Source of the DNA: Lentzea sp. NBRC 102530
GTDB lineage: Bacteria > Actinomycetota > Actinomycetes > Mycobacteriales > Pseudonocardiaceae
Length of the DNA stretch: 64,000 nucleotides
Direction: 5' to 3'
Assembly: GCF_030269365.1 (NCBI RefSeq)
Contig: NZ_BSTF01000001.1
Location: 620,001 to 684,000, forward strand
The stretch's first letter is position 1. Each line of letters begins with the position of its first letter. Shown in pieces: positions 33,171-41,529 of this stretch. Position numbers and translations under genes: made by a program. The notes under the pieces were generated by a model, which saw only the letters and a list, made by a program, of their open reading frames with translations, did no database searches and was not told the DNA's origin.

Positions 33171-34634
33171 GTGACGATTCCCGGCATGGTCGAAGCACGG
33201 GTCACCGGCGGGACGGTTCGCGGCACGGTCGAGGCGGGAACGGCGGTGTTCCGCGGCATCCCGTTCGCAGCGCCTCCGTTGGGGGAGAACAGGTTCGCGG
33301 CGCCGCGTCCGGTCGTGCCGTGGGACGGCGTGCGGGAGGCGGTCTCGTTCGGGCCGCCGCCACCGCAGGCCGCGGTGTTCGGGATGGACGGCATCGGCGC
33401 GTCCGGCGACGAGTGGCTGACGGTCAACGTCTGGTCCCCCGACCTGTCCGGCGGGCTGCCGGTGATGGTGTGGATCCAGGGCGGCGGCTACACGGTCGGG
33501 ATGTCCGGCCTGCCCGAGTACGACGGCACGCGGCTGGCGGCGGACGGCGTCGTCGTGGTGACGTTCAACTACCGGGTGGGCGTCGAGGGGTTCCTCCAGG
33601 TCGACGGCGCTCCGGCCAACCGCGGCCTGCTCGACCAGGTGGCCGCGCTGGAGTGGGTGAACGCCAACATCCGTGCGTTCGGCGGGGATCCGGACCGGGT
33701 GACGGTGTTCGGGCAGTCGGCGGGTGGGGGATCGGTCGCGGCGTTGCTCGCCATGCCGCGTGCCGCCGGGCTGTTCGGCCGGGCGATCGCGAGCAGCGTG
33801 CCAGGGGTGTTCTTCGCGCCGGACCTGGCCGCCGACATCGCGTCGGTGTGCGCGGCCGAACTGGGCCTGCGTGCCACCGCGGCTGATCTGTCCACTGTGG
33901 AGCCCGAGTTGCTGACGGCCGCCGGTGACGAGGTCATGGCGAAGATGACTCGGTTCCCGCGCTGGGGTCAGGCCGCGCACAAGCGGATCCCGTTCGCTCC
34001 CGTGGTCGACGGGGACGTGCTGCCGGTGACGCCGTGGGAGGCGTTGCGGGCGGGCGCCGGGCGGTCCGTCGCGTTGGTCGCCGGGCACACGCGGGACGAG
34101 CAACGCCTGCTCTCCGTGCTGGACGGGCTGGTCGGCCAGATCACGGCGGAGCAGGCGGCGCAGGCGCTGGAGGTGTTCGCGCCCGGACTGGTCTACCCCG
34201 CGCTGGCACCGGAGGAGTTGTTCGAGGCGGTGTGTTCGGACTGGCTGTTCCGGATGCCGTCGCTGCACCTCGCCGAGGCCCAGGTCGCCGGGGGCGGACG
34301 TGCCCACGTCTACGAGGTGACCTTCGCGCCCACCGAGACGTTCCGCGCGTGCCACGGCCTGGACGTGCCGCTGGTGTTCGGCAACCTCGGCCGCGGTGGG
34401 ACGGCCGCGGTGCTCGGGGAGGTCACCGCGGCGACCGAGGAGGTGTCGGCGCGGATGCGGACGGCGTGGAGCGGGTTCGCGATCGGCGGCGACCCGTGGC
34501 CCGCCCACGACTCCGCGCACCGGCTGACGCGGGTGTTCGGCGTCCAGGACGAGGTCGTCGCCTATCCCGAGGAGGTGTCCCGGCAGATCTGGGAGGATCA
34601 CGTCATCGACGTGATGTCCGTCCTGGGGGAGTAG
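33171..34634 (+). CDS. type-B carboxylesterase
   Basis: A 487-residue esterase of the carboxylesterase/para-nitrobenzyl esterase family. GIPFAAPPLGENRF at the N terminus, oxyanion loop in IQGGGYTVG, nucleophile serine in VFGQSAGGGSVAALLAMP (about residue 184), and catalytic His in the FRACHGLDVPLVFGN segment. No signal peptide, so cytoplasmic. GTG 33171 opens the frame; ATG 33186 (MVEARVTGG) is nearly as good. It stands 2 bp before the NlpC/P60 gene and is probably co-transcribed with it. Substrate unknown. Confidence 0.87.
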   Translation: MTIPGMVEARVTGGTVRGTVEAGTAVFRGIPFAAPPLGENRFAAPRPVVPWDGVREAVSFGPPPPQAAVFGMDGIGASGDEWLTVNVWSPDLSGGLPVMVWIQGGGYTVGMSGLPEYDGTRLAADGVVVVTFNYRVGVEGFLQVDGAPANRGLLDQVAALEWVNANIRAFGGDPDRVTVFGQSAGGGSVAALLAMPRAAGLFGRAIASSVPGVFFAPDLAADIASVCAAELGLRATAADLSTVEPELLTAAGDEVMAKMTRFPRWGQAAHKRIPFAPVVDGDVLPVTPWEALRAGAGRSVALVAGHTRDEQRLLSVLDGLVGQITAEQAAQALEVFAPGLVYPALAPEELFEAVCSDWLFRMPSLHLAEAQVAGGGRAHVYEVTFAPTETFRACHGLDVPLVFGNLGRGGTAAVLGEVTAATEEVSARMRTAWSGFAIGGDPWPAHDSAHRLTRVFGVQDEVVAYPEEVSRQIWEDHVIDVMSVLGE

Positions 34635-34636
34635 AG

Positions 34637-36286
34637 ATGCCGTCTTTGAACCGCAGATCCGTGCTGGCCGCGTTCGCGGCCGGCGCCGCGGTGCCGCTGG
34701 TGGGTTCGCAGCCCGCGCACGCCGTTGCCGCCTCGGCCGCAGCCGCGGAGGGGGACGTGGTGTCGTTCGCGCGTCAGCGGATTCCCGGCCTGGTCGCGTT
34801 CGGCGACCCGGGCTGGTTCCCGGACCCGGTGCGAGGAGCCCTCACCGTCGAGGCGTTGGCGGGCGGGCGCACCGGGGTGTCCGACTCGAAGGGCCTGCTG
34901 GCAACGCTCACGACAGGCGCCCGCACCGTGACCGTGCGGGGCCCGCGGCGGTCGTTCAGCGAGCAGAAGCGGCCGTTCGCGGACGTGTTCGCCCGCACGG
35001 TCTCCGGCGGCTGGGGCACGTCGCCGGGCGGCGGACGGTGGATCAAGACGAACGGCGAGACCGCGAACTACCGGGTCGAGCCCGGCCAGGGCGTGATCGA
35101 GCTGGCGAAGACCAACTCCAGCCACTTCATGACCTTGAACGACCCGGCGATCGGCGACTTCGACTGCGTCGCCACGGTCTCGCTGAGCGCGGCACCGGTG
35201 GGTGCGGACTCGTCGATCGCCGTGACGTTCGGCTACCAGGACTACAACCACCACTACCGCGCCCGGCTCGCGTTCAGCCCCGGCGGCTCCGTCCGGCTCA
35301 GCGTCGACCGCGAACTGGACAACGTCTCCGTGGCACTCGCCGCCGGGGTGAACGTCGGCACCGGCATCGGCCGCTGGCACGTCCGCGTGGCCCGGTCCGG
35401 CAGCACCTCGCAGGCCAAGGCGTGGCGTGACGGCACACCCGAACCCGGCTGGACGCACACCGTGCAGGACACGACGTTCGGCGCGGGCAAGCTGGGCGTG
35501 CGCGCCTTCGCGGCGACGAACAGCACCACCTCGAACCTGGCGCTGGTGCACGAGTTCGCGGCGAGCGGCACCTGGGCCCGCCCGCCGGTGGTCACGCACG
35601 ACACGTGGGCGCGCCTGCTGCCCGCACCGTTCTCCGGCTGGAACGACGAGATCGACGCGCGCGTCCGGGCCTGGGCGACGGACATCTCACCCGACGTGCT
35701 GGCCTACTGCGCGATGCTGCAAACAGGTGCGGCACCGCATTTCGAGGGCGGCGTGCAGCGGCTCGGCGAGTCCGGGTACGGCCCGCTGAACCCGGACGGC
35801 ACCCGCGTCGAGGGCGCGGACTTCCACGAGTACATGGGCATCGCGTGGACGTACCCCGACGGCCAGGTGCGGCCCGCGCCCGGCCCGCAGTGGCACCGCA
35901 CGCTGGACTGCTCGGGCATGGTCCGGATGGTCTTCGGCTACCACCTCGGCGTGCCGATGACCTACACCGGCACCGCCGCCGGCCACCTCCCGCGCCGATC
36001 CCGCGACATCGGCCCGAACGGTCCCGGTGTGATCGTGCACGACGACGGCACCTACGCCGACGTCCGGCCCGGCGACCTGGTGGTGTTCGACGCGGACTCC
36101 GACGAGGTCGCGGGCCGGCTCGATCACGTGGGCGTGTACGTCGGCCGTGACCAGGACGGCCGGTACCGGTTCGCCTCCAGCCGCAAGACGGTGAACGGCC
36201 CCACGATGAGCGACCTCGGCGGCGCCTCCACTTTGGACGGAACGGGCACGTACGCGCAGTCGTTGCGGATCGTGCGCCGGGTCTGA
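34637..36286 (+). CDS. Tat/Sec-exported NlpC/P60-type protein with beta-sandwich domain
   Basis: A 549-residue secreted protein. The signal has a twin-arginine (NRRSVLAAFAAGAAVPLV, cleavage after AHA). A middle concanavalin/LamG-like beta-sandwich covers about residues 110-310 (SVRLSVDRELDNVSVALAAG). The C-terminal cysteine-peptidase-like domain has the active Cys in LDCSGMVRMVFGY and the His in LDHVGVYVGRD, as in NlpC/P60 peptidoglycan hydrolases. The beta-sandwich could bind glycans or the cell wall. ATG 34637 is 2 bp after the esterase stop, with GGGGGA upstream. Confidence 0.8.
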   Translation: MPSLNRRSVLAAFAAGAAVPLVGSQPAHAVAASAAAAEGDVVSFARQRIPGLVAFGDPGWFPDPVRGALTVEALAGGRTGVSDSKGLLATLTTGARTVTVRGPRRSFSEQKRPFADVFARTVSGGWGTSPGGGRWIKTNGETANYRVEPGQGVIELAKTNSSHFMTLNDPAIGDFDCVATVSLSAAPVGADSSIAVTFGYQDYNHHYRARLAFSPGGSVRLSVDRELDNVSVALAAGVNVGTGIGRWHVRVARSGSTSQAKAWRDGTPEPGWTHTVQDTTFGAGKLGVRAFAATNSTTSNLALVHEFAASGTWARPPVVTHDTWARLLPAPFSGWNDEIDARVRAWATDISPDVLAYCAMLQTGAAPHFEGGVQRLGESGYGPLNPDGTRVEGADFHEYMGIAWTYPDGQVRPAPGPQWHRTLDCSGMVRMVFGYHLGVPMTYTGTAAGHLPRRSRDIGPNGPGVIVHDDGTYADVRPGDLVVFDADSDEVAGRLDHVGVYVGRDQDGRYRFASSRKTVNGPTMSDLGGASTLDGTGTYAQSLRIVRRV

Positions 36287-36349
36287 CACCGCATGGGGAA
36301 TACCTGTGCCGCCCGCGCGTTGAACGCGAACGGAAGGGAGGTTCTCCTC

Positions 36350-36787
36350 ATGAACGAGTTCTCCGTGCACGACAGCACGGGATTCCACGCCTACCAGCCG
36401 AACGGTGGCGTGGCGGCAGACCGCTGGGTCACGGTCCGGCACCTGTTCGACCCGGACCACGTCGAGACTCCCGCCGAGAAGTGGGAGCGCGCACAGCTGC
36501 TGTTCGAGTCCCGTGACTACATCAAGGCGGCGCAGTTGCTCGCCGAGGTGGCGGACGAGGTCCCGTTCCAGACGGACCTCCGCCTCCTGCTGGCGCGGGC
36601 GTACTACCACTCGGCGCAGCTGGGCAAGGCCGAGGCGCAGCTCCGCGTGATCGTCGACCGCGACCCGGTCGAGCACTACGCGCACCTGCTGCTGGGGCGG
36701 ACGCTGGAGCGTCAGGGCCGGTCCGAGGAGGCCGCGCCGTGGCTGCGGCTCGCGGCCGCGTTCGGCGGAGACCTGGCCGAGGTCTGA
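36350..36787 (+). CDS. small TPR protein
   Basis: A 145-residue cytoplasmic protein with about two and a half tetratricopeptide repeats (KWERAQLLFESRDYIKAAQLL, LLLARAYYHSAQLGKAEAQL, HYAHLLLGRTLERQGRSEEAAPWL). Such proteins mediate protein-protein contact; partner unknown. ATG 36350 follows GGAAGGGAGG. It ends before the terminator 36837-36871. Confidence 0.82.
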   Translation: MNEFSVHDSTGFHAYQPNGGVAADRWVTVRHLFDPDHVETPAEKWERAQLLFESRDYIKAAQLLAEVADEVPFQTDLRLLLARAYYHSAQLGKAEAQLRVIVDRDPVEHYAHLLLGRTLERQGRSEEAAPWLRLAAAFGGDLAEV

Positions 36788-36836
36788 GCCGCGACGGCCG
36801 CCGCGTTCAGCGGGCCCAGGGGTCAAGCGGGTGAGC

Positions 36837-36871
36837 GGGTGTGGGGCGGCTGGTCAGGCCGCCCCACACCC
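36837..36871. terminator. bidirectional terminator between convergent genes
   Basis: Perfect 14-bp arms (36837-36850 and 36858-36871) around the 7-nt loop TGGTCAG, followed by CTTCCCCCT. It lies between the TPR gene and the EphD-like gene. Confidence 0.78.
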
Positions 36872-36896
36872 CTTCCCCCTGGCCCGGGACCAGTCG

Positions 36897-38516
36897 CTAG
36901 CCCACGTCCAGCTTGGCGAACCCGCGCAACAACCCCGGCGCCACCCGGCTGGCCACCCTCGCCGCCTTGGCCTCCACCGTCACCGGCACCACCGGCCGGT
37001 TCCTCCGCACGGCGCGCACGATCTCCCGCGCCACCCCCTCCGGACCGAACCCTCGCCGCGCGTAGATCCGCGAGGCGCGATCCTGCTTGCGGCGTTGCTC
37101 GTCCGCGCTCACCCCGGAGAACGTCGTGGTGGCGGTGATGTTCGTGTTCACCACACCGGGACAGATCGCGCTCACCCCGATGGCGTGCGGCGCGAGTTCG
37201 GCGCGCAGGCAGTCCGACAGCATGAACACCGCCGCCTTGCTGGTGGCGTACGCGGAGAGGATCTTCGACGGCAGGTAGGCCGCCGCTGACGACAGGTTCA
37301 CGACGTGCCCGCCCTCGCCGCGTTCGATCATCAGTTCGCCGAACGCCCGGCACCCGTGCACGACGCCCCACAGGTTGACGTCCAGCACCCGCTGCCACTG
37401 CGAGGTCGAGGTCGACATGAACGACCCGGAGTGGCCGATGCCGGCGTTGTTCACGACCACATCGGGTACGCCGTGGTCGTCCGCGACCTGCCGCGCCCAC
37501 GCCCGGACGGCCTCCTCGGACCGCACGTCCACCTCGTAGGCGTGGCCGTCGACCAGGTCGGCGGTCTCCTCGGCGGCCCGGAAGTCCACATCGGACACCA
37601 CGACCCGCGCGCCGGTCCTGGCGAACGCGACCGCCGTGGCCCGGCCGATACCGCTGCCACCACCGGTGATCACGACGAGTTCGCGCCGGGGCGTGGAGTC
37701 GGTGACGAACTCGCTGATCATGCGGGCCAGCGGCGCGGGGTGGCTGAGCGGCGCCCAATGGCCGGCCGCGATCTTGCGCCGCGTCAGCGACGGCACCCAG
37801 CGTTCGAGGTCGAGCGGTTCGGTGCGGATGTAGCGGTCGCGGGTCGGCTGGATCACCTGCACCGGCATGGGCGCGAGCCGGTGCCGGGGTGAGCGCATCA
37901 CCTGGCGGATGTTGGCCCGGTACAACGAGATCCCGCGCACGGCGTCGCGGGTGATCGTGCGGGCGGGGGTGACCTGCACGCCTTCGAGCCTGCGCAGGGC
38001 GGCACCCCAGCGCGGCCCGAGGTAGAGCCGCCAGAACAGTGGAGCGAGCACCGGCAGGTGGAAGGCGCCGATGTACCAGGAGCGGAAGAACTGCCTCAGG
38101 CGCGCCACCGAGAGGCCCTTGCGCGACCAGTGGCCCATGTGGTCGAGGCACGGCCCGGAGATCGAGGTGAACGTCGCGATCCGCGCGCCCGGCGTCGTCA
38201 CGGCCTCCCACGACTGGATCGACCCCCAGTCGTGCCCGACGACGTGCACCGGCTCGTCCGGGCTGACCGCGTCGATCACCGCGAACAGGTCGGCCGCGAG
38301 CCGTTCGAGCCGGTAACCGTCCTCAGTGGACGGAGGGGTCGAGTCGCCGGCGCCGCGCACGTCGTAGGTGACGACCCGGAAGTCCTCCTCCAGCAACGCC
38401 GCCACCCGGTCCCAGACCTCGTGCGTGTCCGGATACCCGTGCACCAGGACCACCGTCGGCCCGTCGCCGCCGCGCACCTGCACGGCGAGTTCGACTTCCC
38501 CGGAACGCACCTTCAC
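36897..38516 (-). CDS. alpha/beta-hydrolase and SDR fusion, EphD-like
   Basis: A 539-residue two-domain protein. Residues 1-280 form an alpha/beta hydrolase of the epoxide-hydrolase type (HGYPDTHEVW; nucleophile Asp in VVGHDWGSIQSW; His in AGHWAPLSHP). Residues 290-539 form a short-chain dehydrogenase (VVITGGGSGIGRATAVAFA; catalytic Ser in NLSSAAAYLP, Tyr/Lys in SAYATSKAAVFML). The same fusion is known as EphD in M. tuberculosis. GTG 38516 overlaps the ferredoxin-reductase stop (GTGA). It is the last gene of an operon with an iron-sulfur reductase and a PF10118 protein, suggesting an oxidise, hydrolyse, dehydrogenate sequence on a lipid-like substrate (inference). Confidence 0.88.
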   Translation of the reverse strand: MKVRSGEVELAVQVRGGDGPTVVLVHGYPDTHEVWDRVAALLEEDFRVVTYDVRGAGDSTPPSTEDGYRLERLAADLFAVIDAVSPDEPVHVVGHDWGSIQSWEAVTTPGARIATFTSISGPCLDHMGHWSRKGLSVARLRQFFRSWYIGAFHLPVLAPLFWRLYLGPRWGAALRRLEGVQVTPARTITRDAVRGISLYRANIRQVMRSPRHRLAPMPVQVIQPTRDRYIRTEPLDLERWVPSLTRRKIAAGHWAPLSHPAPLARMISEFVTDSTPRRELVVITGGGSGIGRATAVAFARTGARVVVSDVDFRAAEETADLVDGHAYEVDVRSEEAVRAWARQVADDHGVPDVVVNNAGIGHSGSFMSTSTSQWQRVLDVNLWGVVHGCRAFGELMIERGEGGHVVNLSSAAAYLPSKILSAYATSKAAVFMLSDCLRAELAPHAIGVSAICPGVVNTNITATTTFSGVSADEQRRKQDRASRIYARRGFGPEGVAREIVRAVRRNRPVVPVTVEAKAARVASRVAPGLLRGFAKLDVG

Positions 38517-39424
38517 AGTTCCTCCAACACGAGTCGGTCGCCGTCGGGCCGGTCCACGCAGATCCGCACACCGCCCACGTCGCACGTGCCGCAGAACCCC
38601 TGCCGGCACGAGTAGGCGACGGACGGCCGGAAGTCCCTGATCACGTCGAGCGCCGACCGGTCGGCCGGCACGTCGAGGGTTACCCCGCTGCGCCGCAGTT
38701 CCACCGCGAACGGTTTCCCGTTCACGATCGCCGGCGGGCTGAACCGCTCGAAGTGCAGCCACCGCGACGAGAACTCGGCGCGCACCTGCTCCAGCATCGA
38801 CGACGGCCCGCAGCAGTACACCGCCCCGCGGGGCTGGGCGTCCGCGAGCAACGCCCCGCCGCGTCCGATGCGCACGTCCACCGCGCCGACCGGGAGCTCG
38901 TCCAGGAACGGCATCGCCGCCCTCGACCGCCCGCGGTACACGAGCCGCCAGTCGAGCCCCGCCCGTGCCGCCGCCTGCACCATCGGCAGGATCGCGGTGA
39001 TCCCGATCCCGCCCGCCACGAACACCACCGGCCCGAGTCCGGCGAACGGGAACGCGTTGCGCGGCCCGCGCACCTGGATCCGGTCACCGACCCGCAGCGC
39101 CTGCACCTCCCGCGACCCTGCGCCCACCTCGCGCACCGCGATCCGGTAGGTGCTGTCGCCGGGGTCGCCGCACAGCGAGTACTGGCGGCGCAGCCCGGAC
39201 GGCAGGTGCAGGTCGACGTGGCACCCCGGCTGCCAGGCGGGCACCGGGGCGCCGCCCAATCGCAGGCTGACCACGCCGTCCGCGACCTGTGAGCGTTCGA
39301 CAACGGTGAGCCACAGGGCATCCCGCGCCACGCCGGGCCGGGCCCGCCCGCCGAACCGGGTGACGGCGGCGTCGTAGAAGGTGCCGAACCGGGTCAAGCC
39401 GCCCAGCACCGGACCTCGCGCCAT
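38513..39424 (-). CDS. ferredoxin-NAD(P)H reductase with compact [2Fe-2S] domain
   Basis: A 303-residue electron-transfer protein of the phthalate-dioxygenase-reductase/VanB type. FMN/FAD domain (RQYSLCGDPGDSTYRIAV), NAD domain (VVFVAGGIGITAILPMV ... VYCCGPSSML), then a C-terminal plant-type ferredoxin (YSCRQGFCGTCDVGG). Odd: the fourth cysteine normally comes about 29 residues after the third; here only 7 residues separate CGTC from RICVDRPDGD and the protein ends soon after, as if a hairpin had been deleted. ATG 39424 overlaps the PF10118 stop by one base. It probably passes electrons to the PF10118 protein. Confidence 0.86.
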   Translation of the reverse strand: MARGPVLGGLTRFGTFYDAAVTRFGGRARPGVARDALWLTVVERSQVADGVVSLRLGGAPVPAWQPGCHVDLHLPSGLRRQYSLCGDPGDSTYRIAVREVGAGSREVQALRVGDRIQVRGPRNAFPFAGLGPVVFVAGGIGITAILPMVQAAARAGLDWRLVYRGRSRAAMPFLDELPVGAVDVRIGRGGALLADAQPRGAVYCCGPSSMLEQVRAEFSSRWLHFERFSPPAIVNGKPFAVELRRSGVTLDVPADRSALDVIRDFRPSVAYSCRQGFCGTCDVGGVRICVDRPDGDRLVLEEL

Positions 39425-40281
39425 CAGTGCGCCTCCCGTGCCGCCGGCGAGCTCGCCAGGTATGCGATCGCCTGCGAGGTCGACCCCTCCTGCCGCGGGT
39501 GGTAGGAGGGGTGGAAGTACCGCAGGAACGCCCGGAAGATCTCCGACAGCCGCGGCAGCAACCCCCGCCGTCCCGCCCGCATCGCCTCGCGCCAGGTCAG
39601 CCGCACCCGCGTCGTCCGGTCCGCGCGCACCATGAACCGCGCACCCCGCACCCACAGCCCGAACAGCACCGGCGCGACCAGCAGCATCGTCCGCGCTCGC
39701 CGCACGTACCGGCGGTCCAGGTGGCACATCAGCTCGTACGCGACGCTGCGGTGCTCGACCTCCTCGGCCGCGTGCCAGCGCAGCAGGTCCAGCATCACCG
39801 GGTGGATGCCCGCCCGGTCCAGCGCGTCGGCGTTCAGCATCCAGTCGCCCAGGTACGCGGTGAAGTGCTCGATGGCGGCGACGATCGCGACGCGTTCGAC
39901 GAGCTGCTCACGTGCCTGCTCGGGGCCGAGACCCGGCGTGGGCGCGAGGATGCGCTGGAAGACGTGCTCCATCTCGCGCGTGAACGGGCGCGGGTCCAGG
40001 CCGTTCTCGAGCAGGTGGTCGAGGACCTCGCTGTGCGCCTCGGCGTGCATCGCCTCCTGGCCGATGAAGCCGAGCACGTCCTCGCGCAGCGTGTCGTCGG
40101 TGATCAGCGGCACGGCCTGCTGGAACGTGCGCACGAACCACCGCTCGCCCTCGGGCAGCAGCAGGTGCAGGACGTTCATGACGTGCGTGGTCACCGGCTC
40201 GTCCGGGACCCAGTGCATCGGCAGGGTCGACCAGTCGAACCGCACGTCACGCGGCTGCAGAACGAGGTTGTCCGGCTCCAT
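39424..40281 (-). CDS. PF10118 predicted metal-dependent hydrolase/diiron protein
   Basis: A 285-residue helical protein of unknown reaction. Two ferritin-like metal motifs, GQEAMHAEAHSEVL and WHAAEEVEHRSVAYEL, suggest a dinuclear iron site, and the coupled ferredoxin reductase fits an oxygenase or desaturase better than a hydrolase (inference). A hydrophobic segment is at ARTMLLVAPVLFGLWV. ATG 40281 follows GGAGGT. It is the first gene of the operon and its start is 21 bp from the TetR operator cluster. Confidence 0.85.
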   Translation of the reverse strand: MEPDNLVLQPRDVRFDWSTLPMHWVPDEPVTTHVMNVLHLLLPEGERWFVRTFQQAVPLITDDTLREDVLGFIGQEAMHAEAHSEVLDHLLENGLDPRPFTREMEHVFQRILAPTPGLGPEQAREQLVERVAIVAAIEHFTAYLGDWMLNADALDRAGIHPVMLDLLRWHAAEEVEHRSVAYELMCHLDRRYVRRARTMLLVAPVLFGLWVRGARFMVRADRTTRVRLTWREAMRAGRRGLLPRLSEIFRAFLRYFHPSYHPRQEGSTSQAIAYLASSPAAREAH

Positions 40282-40301
40282 CGCAGTACCTCCGCCAATT
40301 A

Positions 40302-40341
40302 CTACGGCACCGTAGCTTTGTGAAAGCTACGCCACCGTAGC
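40302..40341. promoter_or_regulatory. overlapping palindromes, TetR operator cluster
   Basis: Three perfect inverted repeats overlap: CTACGG-CA-CCGTAG (40302-40315), GTAGCTTT-GTG-AAAGCTAC (40312-40330) and GCTACG-CCAC-CGTAGC (40326-40341). The outer two look like a doubled operator with the middle palindrome created by their mirror arrangement. They fill the space between the PF10118 gene and the divergent TetR gene, so one repressor could control both. Confidence 0.7.
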
Positions 40342-40352
40342 AATATGGTCGC

Positions 40353-40964
40353 GTGAACACAACGCGTCGCAAGTACGCCCGCCGCCTGCCTCCCGAGCAG
40401 CGCCGCGAGCAGCTGCTGGACGCCGCCCTGAGCCTGATCCCGGCCGGCTTCGACACCGTCACGATGGAGTCGGTGGCGAAGCAGGCCGAGGTCACCAAGC
40501 CCGTGCTCTACGACCTGTTCGCGAACCGCGGTGAGCTCATCGGCGCACTGCTCGAACGGGAGGCGGGGCGCGCGACCGAGCAGGTCCTCGCCGCGCTGCC
40601 CACCGACTTCGCGACCCGCTCGCCCGACGACGCGTTCGCCGACGCCGTGCGCGCGTTCGTGAACGCCGTGGTGGAGGCGCCCGACCGGTGGCGGCTCGTG
40701 CTGTTGCCGCCCGAGGGCACGCCCGCCGAGTTCCGCGCGCAGGTCGAACTGGTGCGTGCCGGGGTGCTGGCGCAGATCGAGGACCTGGCGGCGCTGGGGC
40801 TCGAGGAACTCGGCCGCCTGGACGACCTCGACTCGGCGTTGCTCGGGCACGCGATGCTGGCGCTGGCGGAGATGTCCGGACGGCTCGTGCTCACCGACCC
40901 GGAGAAGTTCACGCCCGACCGGCTGGCGGCCTTCGTGACCCGGATCGCGCACGGCCTGCGCTGA
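40353..40964 (+). CDS. TetR family transcriptional regulator
   Basis: A 203-residue repressor-type regulator. HTH at residues 15-60 (REQLLDAALSLIPAGFDTVTMESVAKQAEVTKPVLYDLF), then a helical ligand domain. GTG 40353 starts 12 bp after the operator cluster. It is divergent from the PF10118/reductase/EphD-like operon and presumably represses it and itself. The ligand is probably a hydrophobic substrate of the operon (inference). Confidence 0.88.
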   Translation: MNTTRRKYARRLPPEQRREQLLDAALSLIPAGFDTVTMESVAKQAEVTKPVLYDLFANRGELIGALLEREAGRATEQVLAALPTDFATRSPDDAFADAVRAFVNAVVEAPDRWRLVLLPPEGTPAEFRAQVELVRAGVLAQIEDLAALGLEELGRLDDLDSALLGHAMLALAEMSGRLVLTDPEKFTPDRLAAFVTRIAHGLR

Positions 40965-41184
40965 GCGCGTTCCTCAGGTGGTGCAACGCCTGCCGGTCGT
41001 CCATTCCGGACGATTCGGTGGCCGGGTACGCGTGCCGCTGCGTCCGGCACGGTCTCGCGGGTGATCGCGATGAACCCGACGGCCACCACGCTCGCCGCGA
41101 CCACGTTGCCGGTCTCCAGCAACTCGTCGACGTGCGCTTGCAGCAGTGCGAAGCCCTTCCGAGGTCGCCGCGCCGGAACGCCCG
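40965..41184. other. degenerate stretch without an intact gene
   Basis: No intact gene. On the minus strand a frame fragment (around FALLQAHVDELLETGNVVAASVVAVGFIAITRE) has protein-like composition but runs into wrong-frame sequence on both sides. It may be the remains of a gene lost together with the 5' part of the oxidoreductase relic that follows. Confidence 0.3.
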
Positions 41185-41529
41185 CCGGCCGGTCGCGTCG
41201 AGCTTCCCGGCCGGGTTCGTCAGCTTCCTGCACCGCATCGTCGACGACTCGGGCTCGTCGTCCGCACCGGCCACCGCGTCACCGGCATCGACGAACTCCG
41301 CGAGCGCTACGAGAAGGTCGTCGTCACCGCGAAACCCGCTCAGATCATCGTCGAACGGCCGGTGTACCCGAGCGCGGAGGCGGTCAGGAACGGCTGGTTC
41401 GACGAGGTGAACGCACTGCAGGGCCGCGACGGCGCGCACTTCGCCGGTGAGGTCCTGTCCGGCCCCACCGCCGAGTGCATCACCGCCTACGTGCGGGACG
41501 TCATCCCCGCCTGGTTCGGACGTGCGTGA
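41185..41529 (+). pseudogene. C-terminal relic of an FAD-dependent amine-oxidase-like oxidoreductase
   Basis: Only the end of a roughly 450-residue flavoprotein remains. FPAGFVSFLHRIVDDSG in one frame is followed in another frame by LGLVVRTGHRVTGI (from about 41248), then RPVYPSAEAVRNGWFDEV and LQGRDGAHFAGEVLSGP, the typical FAD-contact end of the family. There is a frameshift near 41245, an internal deletion before RPVYPS, and no N terminus. The last 29 bp overlap the methyltransferase gene on the other strand. Confidence 0.5.
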
